Positions 13,962 through 22,186 of a stretch of 45,698 bases of DNA are shown piece after piece (the stretch's first letter is position 1; each line of letters begins with the position of its first letter). Where the stretch lies: assembly GCF_905372335.1 (NCBI RefSeq), contig NZ_CAJPOU010000008.1, positions 1 through 45,698 of the forward strand, written 5' to 3'. A program made the translations under genes and the position numbers. Source of the DNA: Streptococcus sp. A12. Its GTDB lineage: Bacteria; Bacillota; Bacilli; Lactobacillales; Streptococcaceae. The notes beneath the pieces are model-generated. The model did no database searches. It was not told the DNA's origin and saw only the letters and a list, made by a program, of their open reading frames with translations.

Positions 13962-15055
13962 TTGAAAAACTCAAGCGTATCCATTATATGTTTTACGCTA
14001 GCCTAGTCTTTATGGGCTTTCCCTTTATCTCTATTTTATTAGGGGAGGTCCCCTACTGGCACTTCTTTTTAGCCCTCTTGTTTATTGCTTCCTATCTAGG
14101 AATCTTGATTACTGAAAACAAAAAGCTGACCTGGATTTGTTGGCTGTACCTCCTAGCCTATGTAGTAGGGAATACTCTTTTTATTAACGCCAACTATTTT
14201 TGGTTTTATTTCTTCATCAGCAACCTATTGGTCTATCACTTTGAGATTCGCAATTTTCGCTCTCCCTATCTTTGGACAGTTTTTCTATCGCAATTCCTGT
14301 TTTTTGGGGCCATCTTTTTCAAACAGAGTGCGATGGAGTATGAATGGGTATTTTTAATCATCATTTTCTTTTTTACCCATGCCATGACCTACGGAATGAT
14401 CCGGATTCGGATGATGGAAGAGTTGAAAGCTGACCATGCCAAGCAAAATGCCCAGATCAATCTTTTGCTGGCAGAAAACGAGCGCCATCGGATTGGTCGC
14501 GATCTGCATGATAGTCTAGGCCACACCTTTGCCATGCTCAGTGTCAAGGCAGACCTGGCTGATCAATTCTTAGCATTGGGTCAAGTTGAGAAGGCGCAGG
14601 AGCAGGTGCAAGAGATTCAAACCATCAGTCAGGAGTCCATGCACCAAGTCCGAGAGATTGTGGAGAACTTGAAGCAGCGAACCCTGGCAAGAGAGCTAGA
14701 AACCGTCAAGCAAATGCTAGAAGTGGCGCAAGTAAAAGTGAAAATCCAAAACAATCTCGATACAGCCAGTATCTCGCCGGTCCTAGAGTCTGCTCTGGCC
14801 ATGGTGTCTCTGGAACTAGCCACTAATATGATCAAACATGCCAAAGCAACGCAAGCCCTTCTCTCTTATCGCTCCACTGAAACAGGTGTAGAAATGATTG
14901 CAGAAGACGATGGGATCGGTTTTGAAAAAGTCTCCGACAAGGACCTGCACTCGATTCGCGAACGGATTGCCTTGTTGGGAGGAGAGCTGGAGATCAGTCA
15001 TCAATACAAGCCGACCCGCATAGAAATACGGATCCCCTATCAAGAAAGGAAATAA
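13958..15055 (+). CDS. DesK-like sensor histidine kinase
   Basis: A 365-aa kinase. About five TM helices (roughly 10-145) lack a sizeable extracellular loop, so the signal is probably read in the membrane. A coiled linker leads to the HisKA_3 dimerisation motif ERHRIGRDLHDSLGH with His184 as phosphorylation site, and the HATPase_c domain shows ELATNMIKHA (N box) and DDGIGFE (G1). It starts in an ATGA overlap with the permease and is followed after 1 nt by the response regulator. Resembles DesK and the pneumococcal TCS11-type kinases next to ABC genes, from memory. Confidence 0.9.
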   Translation: MIEKLKRIHYMFYASLVFMGFPFISILLGEVPYWHFFLALLFIASYLGILITENKKLTWICWLYLLAYVVGNTLFINANYFWFYFFISNLLVYHFEIRNFRSPYLWTVFLSQFLFFGAIFFKQSAMEYEWVFLIIIFFFTHAMTYGMIRIRMMEELKADHAKQNAQINLLLAENERHRIGRDLHDSLGHTFAMLSVKADLADQFLALGQVEKAQEQVQEIQTISQESMHQVREIVENLKQRTLARELETVKQMLEVAQVKVKIQNNLDTASISPVLESALAMVSLELATNMIKHAKATQALLSYRSTETGVEMIAEDDGIGFEKVSDKDLHSIRERIALLGGELEISHQYKPTRIEIRIPYQERK

Positions 15056-15056
15056 G

Positions 15057-15656
15057 ATGCGCTTATTAGTTGCAGAAGACCAAAGTATGCTACGCGATGC
15101 CCTCTGCCAGCTCTTGCTTTTGCAAGAGGATGTAGAAGAAGTCTTGCAGGCCGGAGACGGGCAAGAAGCTATTCGCTTACTCGAAACCCATCCAGTTGAT
15201 ATTGCTATCCTAGATATTGAGATGCCCATCAAAACAGGGCTAGAAGTGTTGGAATGGGCCAAAAGTCAACAACCCCAGCTCAAGGTTGTCATCGTTACCA
15301 CCTTTAAGCGGCCAGGTTACTTTGAGCGGGCCCTGAAGGCAGGAGTCGATGCCTATGTTCTAAAAGAACGCCGGATCACGGACTTGATGGGCACCCTGCA
15401 TACCGTTTTGGCAGGTCAAAAAGAATATTCTCCTGAATTAATGGAGGGAATCTTGACCCATCCCAATCCTCTAAGTTCTCAGGAGCAAGCAGTCCTAAAA
15501 GAAGTCGCCAAAGGAGCTTCTAATCAAGAAATTGCTGATCGTTTATTTCTCTCTAACGGGACCATCCGCAATTATATGTCAGCGATTCTGACCAAATTGG
15601 ATGCAGAGAACCGGACCGAGGCAGCAAAGATTGCCCAAGAAAGGGGCTGGCTATAA
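15057..15656 (+). CDS. NarL/DesR-type response regulator
   Basis: A 199-aa regulator. A receiver domain (about 1-120) has acidic pocket E7-D8 and phospho-acceptor Asp53 (AILDIEMP), with Thr and Lys in VTTFK and VLKER. A LuxR-type HTH (about 135-197) follows, with LSSQEQAVLKEVAKGASNQEIA. It pairs with the kinase one nucleotide upstream and presumably binds the palindrome at 11869-11884 to activate the operon (inference). The operon ends in a strong terminator. Confidence 0.92.
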   Translation: MRLLVAEDQSMLRDALCQLLLLQEDVEEVLQAGDGQEAIRLLETHPVDIAILDIEMPIKTGLEVLEWAKSQQPQLKVVIVTTFKRPGYFERALKAGVDAYVLKERRITDLMGTLHTVLAGQKEYSPELMEGILTHPNPLSSQEQAVLKEVAKGASNQEIADRLFLSNGTIRNYMSAILTKLDAENRTEAAKIAQERGWL

Positions 15657-15662
15657 GCAAGC

Positions 15663-15693
15663 AAAGTTTCTAGGATTCCTAGAGACTTTTTTT
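15663..15693 (+). terminator. Terminator of the DesKR-like operon
   Basis: AAAGTTTCTAGG / CCTAGAGACTTT (12 bp, one G-U) around ATT, then seven T. Confidence 0.9.
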
Positions 15694-15744
15694 GATTGGA
15701 TTGTTCTTTTTTCAGGAAATATCTCATTATTCGGATTTGGATAG

Positions 15745-15759
15745 AAAATTCAGAAAATT
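15745..15759 (+). promoter_or_regulatory. CodY box upstream of ilvB
   Basis: AAAATTCAGAAAATT matches AATTTTCWGAAAATT with two mismatches, 12 bp before the -35. CodY represses branched-chain synthesis when isoleucine, leucine and valine are abundant. Confidence 0.65.
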
Positions 15760-15771
15760 TGTGATTTTTAC

Positions 15772-15799
15772 TTGAAATATTTTCCAAAAATGATATGAT
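15772..15799 (+). promoter_or_regulatory. ilvBN promoter
   Basis: TTGAAA (15772-15777), 16-bp spacer, TATGAT (15794-15799). Predicted start about 15806, giving a short leader without a T-box. Confidence 0.65.
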
Positions 15800-15843
15800 A
15801 GTAGCATGCTCATTTGATAATCAAAGAAACAGAAAGGAGAGAC

Positions 15844-17544
15844 ATGGAGAAAATTACCTTAGAAACTGCAAAGACAGGTTCAGAGCTTGTGCTAGAAACG
15901 CTTCGAGATCTTGGGATTGATACCATTTTTGGGTACCCAGGTGGAGCAGTTTTACCCCTTTACGATGCTATTTATAGTTTTAAAGGGATCAAACACATTC
16001 TTGGTCGACATGAACAAGGGTGCTTGCATGAAGCTGAAGGCTACGCCAAATCAACTGGAAAGTTGGGTGTCGCAGTCGTCACTAGTGGACCTGGGGCAAC
16101 CAATGCCATTACAGGTATTGCTGATGCCATGAGTGATAGTGTCCCTCTTCTTGTATTTACTGGACAGGTCAACCGTTCCGGTATCGGGAAGGATGCCTTC
16201 CAAGAGGCAGATATTGTTGGGATTACCATGCCAATCACCAAGTACAATTACCAAGTGCGAGAGACAGCAGATATTCCACGGATTATTACTGAAGCGGTCC
16301 ATATTGCGACAACTGGTCGTCCAGGCCCTGTCGTCATTGACCTTCCAAAAGATGTCTCTGCCTTAGAAACAGATTATATATTCAACCCAGCAATCAACAT
16401 TCCAAGTTACCAGCCTACCATTGAGCCAAATGAATTGCAGATTAAGAAAATCTTGAAGCAATTGGGCAAGGCTAAAAAACCAGTCCTTTTGGCTGGGGGT
16501 GGCGTTAGCTATGCGGAAGCGGCAGAAGAATTGGTAGCCTTAGCAGAACGCTATCAGATCCCTGTAGTGACTAGTCTTTTAGGTCAGGGAACGATTGCGA
16601 CAAACCATCCTCTCTTCCTTGGAATGGGTGGGATGCACGGTTCATTTGCGGCCAACATTGCCATGACCGAAGCGGATTTCATGATCAGTATTGGCTGTCG
16701 TTTCGATGATCGTCTGACAGGAAATCCAAAGACCTTTGCGAAGAATGCCAAAGTCGCTCATATTGATATTGACCCAGCAGAGATTGGTAAAATCATTGCA
16801 GTCGATATTCCTGTCGTTGGTGATGCGAAGAAAGCTCTACAACAGTTGTTGGCAGAGCCAGTCGTTCACAACAATACGGAGAAATGGATCGAGAAGGTCA
16901 CAAAAGATAAGAACCGGGTTCGTTCTTACGATAAGAAAGAACGCGTGGTCCAACCCCAAGCAGTTATTGAACGCGTGGGTGAGTTGACCAAGGGGGATGC
17001 CATCGTCGTGACAGACGTTGGCCAACACCAAATGTGGGCAGCTCAGTACTACCCATACCAAAACGAACGGCAATTAGTGACTTCTGGTGGTTTAGGGACT
17101 ATGGGATTCGGTGTACCAGCTGCAATTGGTGCTAAGATTGCCAATCCAGACAAAGAAGTCGTGCTCTTTGTCGGAGATGGTGGCTTCCAGATGACCAACC
17201 AAGAATTGGCAATCTTGAATGTTTACAAGATTCCGATCAAGGTTATCATGCTCAACAACCATTCACTTGGGATGGTTCGGCAGTGGCAAGAAGCCTTCTA
17301 TGATGGACGAACATCAGAGTCCGTCTTTGAAACCTTGCCAGACTTCCAATTGATGGCGCAAGCCTATGGGATTAAGAATTACAAATTTGATAATCCCGAA
17401 ACGCTTGAGAAGGATTTGGAAGTCATTACCGAAGATGTACCAATGTTCATCGAGATTGACATTTCTCGGAAAGAACACGTTTTACCAATGGTACCAGCGG
17501 GTAAGAGCAATCATGAGATGTTGGGGGTGAAGTTTAATGCGTAG
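15844..17544 (+). CDS. ilvB: Acetolactate synthase, large catalytic subunit
   Basis: A 566-aa ThDP enzyme: condenses pyruvate with pyruvate or 2-ketobutyrate for valine/leucine or isoleucine synthesis. Domain order: N-terminal PYR domain with FGYPGGAVLPLYDAI and the catalytic Glu in HEQG, middle FAD-binding domain (SIGCRFDDRLTG), C-terminal PP domain with the ThDP motif GDGGFQMTNQELAIL..NN. Length is usual. Start ATG 15844 has AAAGGAGA just upstream; the in-frame TTG at 15814 is inside the leader and rejected. ilvN overlaps its end by 8 nt. Regulated probably by CodY. Confidence 0.96.
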   Translation: MEKITLETAKTGSELVLETLRDLGIDTIFGYPGGAVLPLYDAIYSFKGIKHILGRHEQGCLHEAEGYAKSTGKLGVAVVTSGPGATNAITGIADAMSDSVPLLVFTGQVNRSGIGKDAFQEADIVGITMPITKYNYQVRETADIPRIITEAVHIATTGRPGPVVIDLPKDVSALETDYIFNPAINIPSYQPTIEPNELQIKKILKQLGKAKKPVLLAGGGVSYAEAAEELVALAERYQIPVVTSLLGQGTIATNHPLFLGMGGMHGSFAANIAMTEADFMISIGCRFDDRLTGNPKTFAKNAKVAHIDIDPAEIGKIIAVDIPVVGDAKKALQQLLAEPVVHNNTEKWIEKVTKDKNRVRSYDKKERVVQPQAVIERVGELTKGDAIVVTDVGQHQMWAAQYYPYQNERQLVTSGGLGTMGFGVPAAIGAKIANPDKEVVLFVGDGGFQMTNQELAILNVYKIPIKVIMLNNHSLGMVRQWQEAFYDGRTSESVFETLPDFQLMAQAYGIKNYKFDNPETLEKDLEVITEDVPMFIEIDISRKEHVLPMVPAGKSNHEMLGVKFNA

Positions 17545-18013
17545 AATGTTAACAGCCAAACTTCAAAACCGGTCTGGGGTTCTCAACCGTTTTACCGGTG
17601 TCTTGTCTAGACGACAAGTCAACATTGAGAGCATCTCAGTGGGAGCGACAGAAAATCCGAATGTGTCACGAATTACCATCATCATCGATGTTGCATCTCA
17701 TGATGAAGTCGAACAAATCATCAAGCAACTCAATCGCCAGGTCGATGTGATTCGCGTCCGAGACATTACAGATAAACCTCACCTAGAGCGTGAAGTGATT
17801 CTGATCAAGGTCTCTGCGCCAGCAGAGAAACGAGCAGAATTGCTGGCTATTATTCAGCCCTTCCGCGCGACTGTGGTTGACGTGGCTCCAAGCTCCATCA
17901 CCGTGCAGATGACAGGAAATGCAGAGAAGAACGAAGCTCTCTTGCGTGTTATTCGTCCTTATGGGATTAAGAATGTCGCACGGACTGGTGCAACTGGCTT
18001 TACCCGCGATTAA
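17537..18013 (+). CDS. ilvN: Acetolactate synthase, small regulatory subunit
   Basis: A 158-aa subunit with an N-terminal ACT domain (about 3-77, beginning LTAKLQNRSGVLNRFTGVLSR) and a C-terminal ACT-like half. It stabilises and confers valine feedback inhibition on IlvB, whose gene it overlaps by 8 nt. Its stop codon coincides with the left end of the BOX element, so the insertion lies directly at the gene end without changing the reading frame. Confidence 0.95.
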   Translation: MRRMLTAKLQNRSGVLNRFTGVLSRRQVNIESISVGATENPNVSRITIIIDVASHDEVEQIIKQLNRQVDVIRVRDITDKPHLEREVILIKVSAPAEKRAELLAIIQPFRATVVDVAPSSITVQMTGNAEKNEALLRVIRPYGIKNVARTGATGFTRD

Positions 18014-18165
18014 TACTCTTCGTAAATCTCTTCAAACTACGTTAGCGTCGCTTTGCTGTAGGTATATGTTACTGACTCCGTAAGTCTTATTTACAACCTC
18101 AAAGCAGTGCTTTGAGCAACCTACAACTAGCTTCCTAGTTTGCTCTTTGATTTTCATTGAGTAAA
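18014..18165 (+). repeat. BOX repeat element (boxA-boxB-boxC)
   Basis: boxA 18014-18072 (59 bp), one boxB 18073-18117 (45 bp) and boxC 18118 to about 18165, the modular order and unit lengths described for pneumococcal BOX. Terminal bases TACTC...GAGTA are inverted repeats, and boxB contains a CTCAAAGCA/TGCTTTGAG hairpin. It lies between ilvN and ilvC, so it is probably transcribed as an RNA hairpin in the operon. It shows the window belongs to a BOX-carrying mitis-group lineage. Confidence 0.9.
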
Positions 18166-18231
18166 AGAATCCAACCTAAATTTGTTAAAACAGCCTAAGA
18201 GGCAATAAAAATAGAAAAGAGAGAAAAAACT

Positions 18232-19254
18232 ATGGCAGTTCAAATGGAATACGAAAAAGATGTAAAAGTAGCAGCACTTGACGGTAAAAAAATCGCCGTG
18301 ATCGGTTATGGCTCACAAGGTCATGCCCACGCTCAAAACTTGCGTGACTCAGGTCATGATGTGATCATCGGTGTACGTCCCGGTAAATCTTTTGACAAAG
18401 CAAAAGAAGATGGTTTTGATACTTACACAGTGGCAGAAGCAACTAAATTGGCTGACGTTGTCATGATCTTGGCTCCAGACGAAATCCAACAAGAATTGTA
18501 CGAAGCAGAAATTGCTCCAAACTTGGAAGCTGGGAATGCAGTTGGATTTGCGCATGGTTTCAACATCCACTTCGAATTCATCAAAGTTCCTGCAGATGTA
18601 GATGTCTTCATGTGTGCGCCTAAAGGACCTGGTCACTTGGTACGTCGTACGTATGAAGAAGGATTTGGTGTTCCTGCACTTTACGCTGTCTACCAAGATG
18701 CTACAGGAAATGCTAAAGATATCGCCATGGACTGGTGTAAAGGTGTTGGTTCAGCACGCGTTGGTCTTTTGGAAACAACTTATAAAGAAGAAACTGAAGA
18801 AGATTTGTTTGGTGAACAAGCCGTTCTCTGTGGTGGTTTGACTGCCCTTATCGAAGCAGGTTTTGAAGTCTTGACGGAAGCTGGATACGCTCCAGAATTG
18901 GCTTACTTTGAAGTACTTCACGAAATGAAACTCATCGTTGACTTGATCTACGAAGGTGGATTCAAGAAAATGCGTCAATCAATCTCTAACACTGCTGAAT
19001 ACGGTGACTACGTTTCAGGTCCACGTGTGATCACTGAACAAGTGAAAGAAAACATGAAAGCCGTTCTTGCAGATATCCAAAATGGGAAATTCGCCAACGA
19101 CTTTGTGAACGACTACAAAGCTGGTCGTCCAAAATTGACTGCTTACCGTGAACAAGCGGCTAACCTTGAAATCGAAAAAGTTGGTGCTGAATTGCGTAAA
19201 GCAATGCCATTCGTTGGAAAAAATGACGACGACGCCTTTAAAATCTATAACTAA
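18232..19254 (+). CDS. ilvC: Ketol-acid reductoisomerase
   Basis: A 340-aa class I KARI: converts acetolactate or acetohydroxybutyrate to the dihydroxy acid with NADPH and Mg2+. N-terminal Rossmann domain with GYGSQGHAHAQNLRDSG and the phosphate-binding RPGKS loop (NADPH type). C-terminal knotted domain with metal ligands in EETEEDLFGEQ and FEVLHE. Full length. Weak SD (GAGAG). It lies 218 bp after ilvN behind a BOX element; no independent promoter is clear, so it is probably read through from ilvBN. Confidence 0.96.
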   Translation: MAVQMEYEKDVKVAALDGKKIAVIGYGSQGHAHAQNLRDSGHDVIIGVRPGKSFDKAKEDGFDTYTVAEATKLADVVMILAPDEIQQELYEAEIAPNLEAGNAVGFAHGFNIHFEFIKVPADVDVFMCAPKGPGHLVRRTYEEGFGVPALYAVYQDATGNAKDIAMDWCKGVGSARVGLLETTYKEETEEDLFGEQAVLCGGLTALIEAGFEVLTEAGYAPELAYFEVLHEMKLIVDLIYEGGFKKMRQSISNTAEYGDYVSGPRVITEQVKENMKAVLADIQNGKFANDFVNDYKAGRPKLTAYREQAANLEIEKVGAELRKAMPFVGKNDDDAFKIYN

Positions 19255-19266
19255 TGAGGTGATGGT

Positions 19267-19295
19267 GAAGTTGGGAGAAATCCCAACTTCTTTTT
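19267..19295 (+). terminator. Terminator of the ilvBNC operon
   Basis: GAAGTTGGGA / TCCCAACTTC stem with a small loop, followed by TTTTT. Confidence 0.85.
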
Positions 19296-19383
19296 CATCA
19301 ATAGCAGAGATGGATTGGAAGGCATTTTCAACCATTTAGCAGAATCTCTATGAAGAGACGTGTCATATCGAACATTTTGGGTG

Positions 19384-19398
19384 ATTTTTCTGAAAATT
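19384..19398 (+). promoter_or_regulatory. CodY box upstream of ilvA
   Basis: ATTTTTCTGAAAATT matches the CodY consensus AATTTTCWGAAAATT with one mismatch, just upstream of the ilvA -35. Confidence 0.75.
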
Positions 19399-19409
19399 TG
19401 GAAAATACG

Positions 19410-19438
19410 CTGAAATTTTTGCAGTCTTTTGATATAAT
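19410..19438 (+). promoter_or_regulatory. ilvA promoter
   Basis: CTGAAA (19410-19415), 17-bp spacer, TATAAT (19433-19438). Confidence 0.6.
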
Positions 19439-19469
19439 TAGATGAAATAAGGAGAAGAAGAGGAAAACT

Positions 19470-20720
19470 ATGATAACATCGAAAGATATCATAAAAGCCC
19501 ACAAGGTCTTAAAGGGTGTGGTTGTTGAGACTCCCTTAGATTATGATCATTATTTATCCGAAAAGTATGGAGCGAAAATCTACTTAAAGAAGGAAAATGC
19601 GCAGCGGGTTCGTTCCTTTAAGATTCGTGGAGCCTACTACGCGATTTCTCAGTTGAATGAGAAAGAGAGAGAGCGAGGAGTAGTCTGTGCCTCGGCGGGC
19701 AACCACGCTCAAGGAGTTGCCTACACCTGCCGGGAGATGAAAATCCCAGCGACCATCTTTATGCCGATTACGACACCTCAGCAAAAGATTAACCAGGTTC
19801 GTTTCTTCGGTGGAGAGTACGTGACCATTAAATTAGTAGGAGATACCTTTGATGCTTCTTCTAAGGCGGCGCAGGAATATACCGAGCTTAAAAACTGTAC
19901 CTTCATTGATCCATTTGATGATGCCAATGTCCAAGCGGGTCAAGGAACTGTAGCCTACGAAATTCTAGAGGAAGCTAAAAAAGAGTCCATCGACTTCGAT
20001 GCGGTGTTAGTACCAGTTGGTGGAGGTGGTCTCATAGCCGGAGTATCCACCTATATCAAGGAACAAGCACCGGAGATCGAGGTTATTGGGATCGAAGCAG
20101 ATGGTGCTCGGTCGATGAAGGCAGCCTTTGAAGCCGGAGGTCCAGTAAAACTCAAACAGATTGATAAGTTTGCGGATGGAATTGCTGTTCAAAAGGTAGG
20201 TCAGTTGACTTATGAGGCAACGAAAAAAAATGTTGAGACCTTGATTGGCGTCAACGAGGGCTTGATTTCTGAGACCTTGATTGATCTTTATTCTAAGCAA
20301 GGCTTGGTTGCAGAACCAGCTGGAGCTGCCAGTGTTGCTGCCTTAGAAGTGTTAAGAGAGTATATCAAAGGGAAGACTATTTGTTGTGTGATTTCTGGTG
20401 GGAACAATGATATTAACCGGATGCCAGAGATGGAAGAGCGAGCTTTGATCTATGATGGTATTAAACACTACTTCATCGTCAACTTCCCGCAACGTCCAGG
20501 AGCTCTTCGAGAATTTGTAAATGATATCTTAGGACCAAATGACGATATCACGCGGTTTGAGTACATCAAACGGGCAAGTAAGGGGACTGGGCCAGTCTTG
20601 ATTGGGGTTGCTTTGGCAGATAAGCATGACTATGCAGGTCTGATCAATCGGATTGAACAATTTGACCCTTCTTTCATTAACTTAAACGGAAATGAAACCC
20701 TTTATAACATGTTGGTATGA
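19470..20720 (+). CDS. ilvA: Threonine dehydratase (deaminase)
   Basis: A 416-aa PLP enzyme converting threonine to 2-ketobutyrate, the first isoleucine-specific step. PLP lysine lies in RVRSFKIRGA (about residue 53), phosphate-binding loop is VPVGGGGLIAG, and a single ACT-like regulatory domain fills the C-terminus (about 335-416), as in Gram-positive short IlvA. SD AAGAGGA near the ATG. A one-mismatch CodY box precedes its own promoter; the ilvBNC terminator separates it from ilvC. Confidence 0.95.
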   Translation: MITSKDIIKAHKVLKGVVVETPLDYDHYLSEKYGAKIYLKKENAQRVRSFKIRGAYYAISQLNEKERERGVVCASAGNHAQGVAYTCREMKIPATIFMPITTPQQKINQVRFFGGEYVTIKLVGDTFDASSKAAQEYTELKNCTFIDPFDDANVQAGQGTVAYEILEEAKKESIDFDAVLVPVGGGGLIAGVSTYIKEQAPEIEVIGIEADGARSMKAAFEAGGPVKLKQIDKFADGIAVQKVGQLTYEATKKNVETLIGVNEGLISETLIDLYSKQGLVAEPAGAASVAALEVLREYIKGKTICCVISGGNNDINRMPEMEERALIYDGIKHYFIVNFPQRPGALREFVNDILGPNDDITRFEYIKRASKGTGPVLIGVALADKHDYAGLINRIEQFDPSFINLNGNETLYNMLV

Positions 20721-20779
20721 TGGTTTCTTTAATAAAGAGTCACTTAAAAATGTAATAAAATAAAAAGGAGAATCAGGAA

Positions 20780-21667
20780 ATGATTTGGATTTTTCTATTG
20801 GCTATTCTAGTAGTTGGAGCTACTGTATTCATTAGCTCACTCTATGTGGTGAAACAACAATCTGTTGCGATTATTGAGCGTTTTGGACGCTACCAAAAAA
20901 TCAGCAATAGTGGGATTCATGTCCGTGCACCATTTGGAATCGATAAAATTGCTGCGCGTGTGCAATTGCGTCTCTTGCAAAGCGAGATTGTGGTCGAAAC
21001 TAAGACACAAGATAACGTATTCGTTACCATGAATGTCGCGACACAATACCGCGTAAATGAAAACAATGTAACGGATGCTTACTACAAATTGATGCGTCCA
21101 GAAGCTCAGATCAAATCTTACATCGAAGATGCTTTGCGCTCATCTGTTCCAAAGTTGACCTTGGATGAATTGTTTGAGAAAAAGGATGAAATCGCCCTTG
21201 AGGTTCAAAAACAAGTAGCTGAAGAAATGTCAACCTACGGGTATATCATTGTAAAAACCTTGATTACCAAGGTTGAACCAGATGCTGAAGTGAAGCAGTC
21301 AATGAATGAAATCAATGCTGCTCAACGGAAACGTGTGGCTGCCCAAGAATTGGCTGAAGCGGACAAGATTAAGATTGTTACCGCAGCCGAAGCAGAAGCT
21401 GAAAAAGATCGCCTTCACGGGGTCGGAATTGCAGAGCAACGGAAGGCTATTGTAGATGGTTTGGCAGATTCTATCAAGGAATTGAAAGACACCAATGTGA
21501 ATTTGACAGAAGAACAGATTATGTCGATTCTTTTGACCAACCAATATTTGGATACTTTGAATAACTTTGCAGAAAAACAAGGTACCAATACCCTCTTCTT
21601 ACCAGCAAATCCGGATGGCGTAGAGAATATTCGCACCCAAATCCTCTCAGCTTTAAAAGCTAAATAA
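20780..21667 (+). CDS. SPFH/band 7 (stomatin-like) membrane protein
   Basis: A 295-aa protein: one N-terminal TM (about 2-22), an SPFH domain (about 25-190, VKQQSVAIIERFGRYQ), a long Ala/Glu-rich coiled coil (about 175-235) and a C-terminal oligomerisation segment. QmcA/stomatin type; family members organise membrane protein complexes or microdomains. AAAGGAG precedes ATG. It follows ilvA by 59 nt with no terminator between, so read-through from ilvA is likely. Substrate or partner unknown. Confidence 0.88.
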   Translation: MIWIFLLAILVVGATVFISSLYVVKQQSVAIIERFGRYQKISNSGIHVRAPFGIDKIAARVQLRLLQSEIVVETKTQDNVFVTMNVATQYRVNENNVTDAYYKLMRPEAQIKSYIEDALRSSVPKLTLDELFEKKDEIALEVQKQVAEEMSTYGYIIVKTLITKVEPDAEVKQSMNEINAAQRKRVAAQELAEADKIKIVTAAEAEAEKDRLHGVGIAEQRKAIVDGLADSIKELKDTNVNLTEEQIMSILLTNQYLDTLNNFAEKQGTNTLFLPANPDGVENIRTQILSALKAK

Positions 21668-21714
21668 CAAATATCTGACTTTTTTAAAATTGTTCGTATT
21701 TTCAGCTATTATGG

Positions 21715-21743
21715 TTGACAAAATATGCAAAAAATTTTATATT
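21715..21743 (+). promoter_or_regulatory. Promoter of the small HTH-like gene
   Basis: Consensus TTGACA (21715-21720), 17-bp spacer, TATATT (21738-21743). Confidence 0.75.
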
Positions 21744-21775
21744 AGTATTGGAAATAATAATATAGGAGAAGAATC

Positions 21776-21991
21776 ATGGCTAAATCGAACTTCGAAAAAG
21801 TGGAATCAGTTGTTGGTTGGGTACGTGATAAAAAGATCACTGGCTATCGTATCAGTAAAGAAACGAACGCCCGTGAAATGTCTATCATTGCACTTGCGCA
21901 AGGTCGTGCAAAAGTGAAGAACATCTCGTTTGAAACTGCGCTTGGCTTGATCGATTTTTATGATAAGAATCATCAAAAATTCGAAAATTAA
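21776..21991 (+). CDS. Small HTH-like protein
   Basis: A 71-aa basic protein. The segment GYRISKETNAREMSIIALAQGRAKVKNIS (about 23-50) has the spacing of an XRE/Cro-type helix-turn-helix, followed by an amphipathic ISFETALGLIDFYD helix, like small one-domain repressors. The turn glycine is replaced by Asn-Ala, so DNA binding is not certain. Strong promoter and SD (GGAGAAG), transcribed alone, with a perfect terminator. Similar hypothetical proteins lie at this position in related streptococci (from memory). Confidence 0.72.
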   Translation: MAKSNFEKVESVVGWVRDKKITGYRISKETNAREMSIIALAQGRAKVKNISFETALGLIDFYDKNHQKFEN

Positions 21992-22001
21992 ATTTACATA
22001 T

Positions 22002-22033
22002 AAAAAAGAAGGGAAAAAGCTTCCCTTCTTTTT
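22002..22033 (+). terminator. Terminator of the small HTH-like gene
   Basis: AAAAAGAAGGGAA / TTCCCTTCTTTTT, 13-bp stem. Nearly symmetrical, so it could also act on the other strand. Confidence 0.85.
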
Positions 22034-22145
22034 ACATAGTATAAATCAGGATATCGTAGGAAAGTATCACTAGCTTTCTTCATATCTATTAAAGGATTTC
22101 AACAAGTTTATGTGTGGAATTGGGCTTTCAATTGATGGTATTTAA

Positions 22146-22183
22146 AAACTCCCTCATCGGAAGGATTTCCGGTGAGGGAGTTT
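22146..22183 (-). terminator. Terminator of the amino acid ABC transporter operon
   Basis: AAACTCCCTCA..CGGAA / TTCCG..TGAGGGAGTTT stem; on the minus strand it is followed by a T-run. Located right after the ATPase stop. Confidence 0.8.
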
Positions 22184-22186
22184 GTT

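Noticed and set aside
15814..15843. Ten-codon N-terminal extension of ilvB from TTG 15814
   Set aside because: Lies in the leader right after the promoter, and a perfect SD precedes ATG 15844.
15660..15843. T-box or leucine-attenuator leader upstream of ilvB
   Set aside because: The leader is under 40 nt with no T-box motif (AGGGTGGNACCGCG-like) or Leu/Val codon run; regulation is explained by CodY.
18349..18696. 115-aa minus-strand open frame inside ilvC
   Set aside because: Antisense shadow of a highly conserved gene, with no SD or promoter and biased Phe/Cys-rich composition.
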